A stretch of 64,000 bases of DNA from Blastomyces gilchristii SLH14081. Lineage: Eukaryota; Ascomycota; Eurotiomycetes; Onygenales; Ajellomycetaceae. Shown one piece after another: positions 60,153 to 64,000 of this stretch (its first letter is position 1; each line of letters opens with the position of its first letter). Position numbers and translations under genes: made by a program. The stretch lies in assembly GCF_000003855.2 (NCBI RefSeq), contig NW_003101681.1:2921893-2985892 (forward strand). Direction: 5' to 3'. The notes under the pieces were generated by a model. The model worked only from the letters and a program-made list of their open reading frames with translations, had not been told where the DNA came from and ran no database searches.

Positions 60153-62600
60153 TTTCATTATACTCATATGCAAGCGGAGCTTATGATGAGTCCTTGCGTG
60201 ATGTTAGATACAGGTTAAGTGTTGATTATACAGGAGGAAATACAGGTGTTGAGACCATGCCAAGATAACAAGAACATAGCAAAATACAAAGAAGTGACAA
60301 TTAGATACATGCAATAATAACTTCCCAGCCCAGGAACATAGAGCAATTCATTGGAGCGATTTGTACACCTCTGTATTTATTAGAAACCTGAGGTGCTTGA
60401 GTTCCGGATTTTAATGTATCCCCTGCGGGTTTCGAACCCACGCGCCTTGGTTTCCCACACCAAGGCGCTACCGGGTGGCCGCATTAACCATTCGGCCACC
60501 GGGGCTATACAGATAGTTCTTTACAGTCTGAATTATTCATTCTGATATATCATCAGTCTCAGAGTGATAGACAGTTGATAAACAGCATGTAATCTTGAGA
60601 ACTTGACAGATTCTCATTCAGAGAGTACTTACAAATTAATAATCTCAATCTGAGAATATAGATCTCAGTAATTCATACATCTAATAGAACAGACTCTGTA
60701 GAAAGACTTCAGTGACTTATTTAATATTCATCTTATTACAAGGTTTCAATATTACATCTTTACTCAATTAGTTCACAATGATCAGAATGTTTCTACAACT
60801 GTTACTCTCAGAGAGATTAATAGTGAAGTCAATTGCTACATCTTATCAGATTCTATCAGAAATATTGAGTGATTTCAGTAGATCTTTTCTATGATTCTTT
60901 CATAAGATAATGAAAGAATAACAGTTATAGTTTCAAATAAAACATCTGATACTGTTTAATATCTCAGATCAGTAGAACTCTCAAGAGATTATTCAGTACA
61001 ATTATTTATAATCTGAGTGACTGATCATACACAAGTCATGCATCTCTTGTATTATCCAGGTGTATAAGGGTTCAGAGTGAAGAACTCAGTATTATTCACA
61101 GAATCACAGAGTATTATTATCATCAATTAAGCATTCTGAGATGTTAATTCTTATATGTAGTTCTGAAGAGAATCAGAATACTTCTTAATATACTGCTTCA
61201 GTGAGTGCTTGAAGAAGTTCATCAGTTTGAGCTGTTGTATATCATAATTCATTCAGTGTAGATTCAGAAGAAGTTAAGATATCAGTATCAGTGTCAGTAT
61301 CAGCATCAGTGTCAGTAACAGTTCAGAGAGAGAGTATTCTAATCAGAGAAATACATATGATGTCATGAGTTGTTTCATCTTAATCAACTAATATCTTCAG
61401 ATCTAGAAGCTGATGTTCTCAGTTCATTCAACAAGTGTCTGTTATATCAAAAGACATGTCTTGCTCTTATTATGAGAGAGCATCTGTCATCAAGTTCTAG
61501 CTACTGAGGTGATAGTGTATAGTGAAGTGAAAACAGCTTAATAGCTCAGATTATCACATCTAATATTCAGTAAGTTTACAGATGATTGTAAAATGCTTAA
61601 GATTCTTATGATCTGTGATTATCTTAAATTTGAAGACACTTCAGAGTTCAGAGTCTTATTCTTCTAGACAGTGTATAATTGTGAGAAGATTCTTAGCATA
61701 GATCTCATAGTTGCATTCAGCAGAACTCAGTTTCTTAGACATGAAGATATATGATTATAAGACACCTTCATCATCATATTGTAATATAGCTTCTTCTGTG
61801 ATATAGGCAGAGAAATCAGCTTCAATAACTATCTTATAATCAGAATTGAATATTATTAATAGAGAAGTATTAATCAATATCTTCTTCATCTGTATAAATG
61901 CAGCTTCAGTGTCTGCTGATTATTGAAATACTGAGTTCTTCTTAATAAGTACTGTAAGTGATCTCATAATATCTGAGAAGTTTCATATAAATCACTGATA
62001 GAAGTTAGCAAATCTGATGAAGCTTCATACTTCTTCCACAGTGCATGAGACCTCTTATTCACAAATAGCAGAGATCTTCTCAGAATTCATTCAGATTCTC
62101 TTACCAGCTTCTATGATAAAGTCTAGATATTTTGTACTTTTAATCTCAAAATCACACTTGTGTATATCTATCAGTAGTTCTGCTTCATGTAGTTATTGTA
62201 ATATCTTTCATACATGTTCTTGATATTCTTTTCTGCACTCATCAGTGAAGATGAGAATGTCATTGAGATATATAGATATGAATTCATCAAGGAAATCTCA
62301 GAGTGCTCAGTTGATATACTTCTGAAATATACTGAGAGCATTAGCCAGTCTGAAGAGTGTGACTACTCATTTAAAGATATTATATTATATTCAGAATACT
62401 GTAAGTCATGCATCTTCTTCAGTGATGTGAATATTATAAAACACAGCAATGATATTTAGCTTTGTGAATCATTGAGCTTCTCTGATACAAGCTAGAGTTT
62501 CATTGATAAGAGATAAAGAATAGCAGTCTTTCTTCATTAATCTGTTCAGTTCTCAATAGTTTACACAGAATCAGAGTTCTTTATCTGATTTCTTTGTAAA
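59700..62600 (-). pseudogene. pol of K: RT, RNase H, integrase
   Basis: Minus strand, read through stops: YLND (62270-62259) followed by ILIFTDECRKEYQEHV; RNase H about 61950-61440 ([25 protein letters not shown]); an Asp/Thr repeat about 61320-61275; integrase about 61030-60506 and 60121-59700 (DFTINLSES, STVYHSETDDISE). The SINE enters the integrase core right after the TDG-like block. Plus-strand ORFs at 62017-62459 are shadows of the RT frame. Confidence 0.85.
60122..60505 (-). mobile_element. tRNA-derived SINE, copy 2 (384 bp)
   Basis: Same element as 3611-3985, with unmutated boxes: tggccgaatgg (A) and gggttcgaaac (B). The tail is about ten ATT units (60121-60150 on the plus strand). 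The 13-bp duplication tatacagatagtt lies at 60109-60121 and 60506-60518. It differs from copy 1 at few positions, some of them CpG to TpG (gcgcgtgggttcg versus gcgtgtgggtttg). Confidence 0.93.
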
Positions 62601-63283
62601 GAGAATAGAGACTGCAGTGAAAGACTTGCTAATGTATATAAATTCTTTATTCAACAGATCATTGAGTGTCTTTCAAAAAAGAAGAAGTTAATCTCAGAAT
62701 ATATTATAAAGAGAGTCTGATAACAGTTTAAAGTTTTTATCATTCTTCTTTTTCAACTTGATACTGTGATTCACTTCTGAGTCTTATAAGAAGAGTATCT
62801 TCATAATATTATCTTATCAGAAGACATCTAAGTATTTGTGATATTATTGAGAGAGTTTGATATGAGAATCTGTTATTATAGTATGAGATAACTGTTCTAG
62901 AGCTTTTTTAATATTAGTCAGACTGATAGAATAGATTGTTATATAATTCTGCTATCAGTGATCTTTTCAGTGACTTCTTTTTCAGAGCATTTCATAGACA
63001 TTGACAGAGATCTGTGTTAGATTCATAGTCTTGTAAATGTCATCTTCATGAACTCTATCTTTGTTAGAGAATATTAAGCTTCCGTTTCAAGCATTTAATA
63101 ACACATCTTATTCAGATAGTCAGGCAAGTTCTAATATAAGATTATAATTAAGATTATCAACTTCATATGCATAGACATCTTCATATTGATATTCTTCAAT
63201 ATCTATGTTTACTTTCACTATGTAACAGGTGCAAACATCTTTTGAATCATTAAATTCTGCAAGAAGTCAGGGTTTTGATAAGA

Positions 63284-63818
63284 TGTAACATGGCGGAATC
63301 GAAGCGGTGACTAGTCAGCGGTGTCATGTAGAGATAGTTGTTTGAGAAGCTATATAAGTGAGCTTGACTATCTTACTTGAGTAGTGAGATCATAGACTAC
63401 AGAGTTATTGCAAGAATATCACAGATATGATACATAGTATACTAAGAAGATTATATGAGAAACATAGTAACTCTTGTATATATTTCAGTAAAAGAAAAAT
63501 GAATCACTGACTTCTTGAATGAGCAGTCAGCATCTAGCTATTCTATATAGACAATGAGCAGATACTCTTCTCTCATTTCATGAATGAGAATAGTCAGAGT
63601 GATATCTCAGCAGTGCCTCACTATCAAGAAAGAGTAATCTGCTGACCTTGTATAGAAGCGAGGTTCTCACATTCATCAATCAGATCTTTCTATAATATAT
63701 CTGAATGATGTCATAGAGTGATTGGAAACCAGTTCAGATGAGATGGAATCATCCGCATGGAAGCGATGAGCCGTGTGAAATCGCAACGGGGCCTTGGCGC
63801 GGCCGGGAGCGTGACACA
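63284..63818 (-). repeat. 3' LTR of L (535 bp), empty site for MITE copy 3
   Basis: It aligns with the Gypsy I LTR at 8902-9960 and lacks the MITE. It begins tgtaacatggcgg and ends gtgacaca. Confidence 0.82.
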
Positions 63819-64000
63819 AGCATAGAAAGAAGATACTTTTAAGATTATATTCTTTATATTATTATATACAAATTCAGTGATTAGAAGATGTTTGAGTCAA
63901 TCATTCTGATAATATGAATAGAATACTTAAAGATACTATTCTAATATCTGGTTCTGATATTCAGTCTGGCCATCTATCTGTGAATGAAATGTGATGCTGA
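63284..64000 (-). mobile_element. Element L: Gypsy I relative with shortened 3' region, partial
   Basis: A 535-bp LTR (63284-63818, TGTAAC...GACACA on the plus strand) is followed directly by integrase DNA matching Gypsy I 12437-12640 (minus strand, TDGQTE block). The stretch equal to 9961-12436 of Gypsy I is missing. The left flank is element K. It continues beyond the window. The last 50 bp of the LTR are GC-rich (ggggccttggcgcggccg) and not mutated. Confidence 0.8.

Larger units (their letters stand above)
59103..63283 (-). mobile_element. Ty3-type LTR retrotransposon K (J family), 3' two thirds, minus strand
   Basis: 3' LTR at the left (59103-59374), then integrase, RNase H and RT going right. 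It is cut at 63283 by element L, so gag and the 5' LTR are out of view. The edge at 63241-63283 matches J near 54110. Its insertion in Gypsy I shows the flank ctatc on the left only. A tRNA-SINE splits its integrase. Confidence 0.88.

Overview
The window is an AT-rich stretch of a filamentous ascomycete-like (fungal) nuclear genome. It is made almost entirely of transposable elements that have been inactivated by C-to-T / G-to-A mutation. I see no host gene, rRNA, CRISPR array or bacterial-type feature. The fungal assignment is inferred from the hypermutated repeats of RIP type, Tad-like LINEs, chromodomain Ty3 elements and tRNA-derived SINEs. No species can be named. Nearly all open frames are chance frames or short fragments of broken transposon genes; conserved motifs appear only when the frames are read through stops.

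The layout is a deep nest that can be solved from target-site duplications (TSDs). From 1 to 2350 lies the 5' part of a Ty3-like element (N, minus). From about 4000 to at least 7075, and perhaps to 8901, lies a Helitron relic (minus) cut by LINE copy A (TSD ctagtcagattaac); a tRNA-SINE (TSD agtattctgtaga) lies just beyond its low-coordinate end and a MULE-like MITE inserts at 7445. At 8902 begins the outermost chromovirus, Gypsy I (minus), with pieces at 8902-14546, 51499-52194 and 57881-59102. LINE B (14547-51498, TSD tgcagtatctc) is inserted immediately beside its RT YLDD motif. LINE C (18624-50660, 16-bp TSD) sits inside LINE B. Inside LINE C are chromovirus F (20245-27596, TSD tttaa) and Ty3 element G (28947-46039, TSD aata). 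Inside G are chromovirus H (33638-41975, TSD agata) and MITE copy 4. Inside H is a 1.08-kb SINE (36189-37265, 14-bp TSD). Gypsy I also received Ty3 element J (52195-57880, TSD ctatc) and its relative K (59103-63283, minus). K contains a second tRNA-SINE (60122-60505) and is cut by a truncated Gypsy I relative, L (63284 to the window end).

Three points stand out. First, comparing the two LTRs of single elements shows that the mutations fall mainly at CpG and CpC, while CpA and CpT are largely spared. This differs from classical Neurospora RIP and turns conserved TGG codons into TGA. Second, the long SINE has a tRNA head and a 3' end of about 330 bp that is shared with the LINEs, including a hairpin and the (AAT)n tail, so a SINE/LINE partnership can be read directly. 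Third, short elements (375-505 bp) are far less mutated than their multi-kilobase hosts. The LINE also has 164-bp tandem repeats in its 5' leader, and G carries antisense open frames, one of them cysteine-rich.

Two assembly gaps of Ns are present (10895-11030 and 21671-21770).
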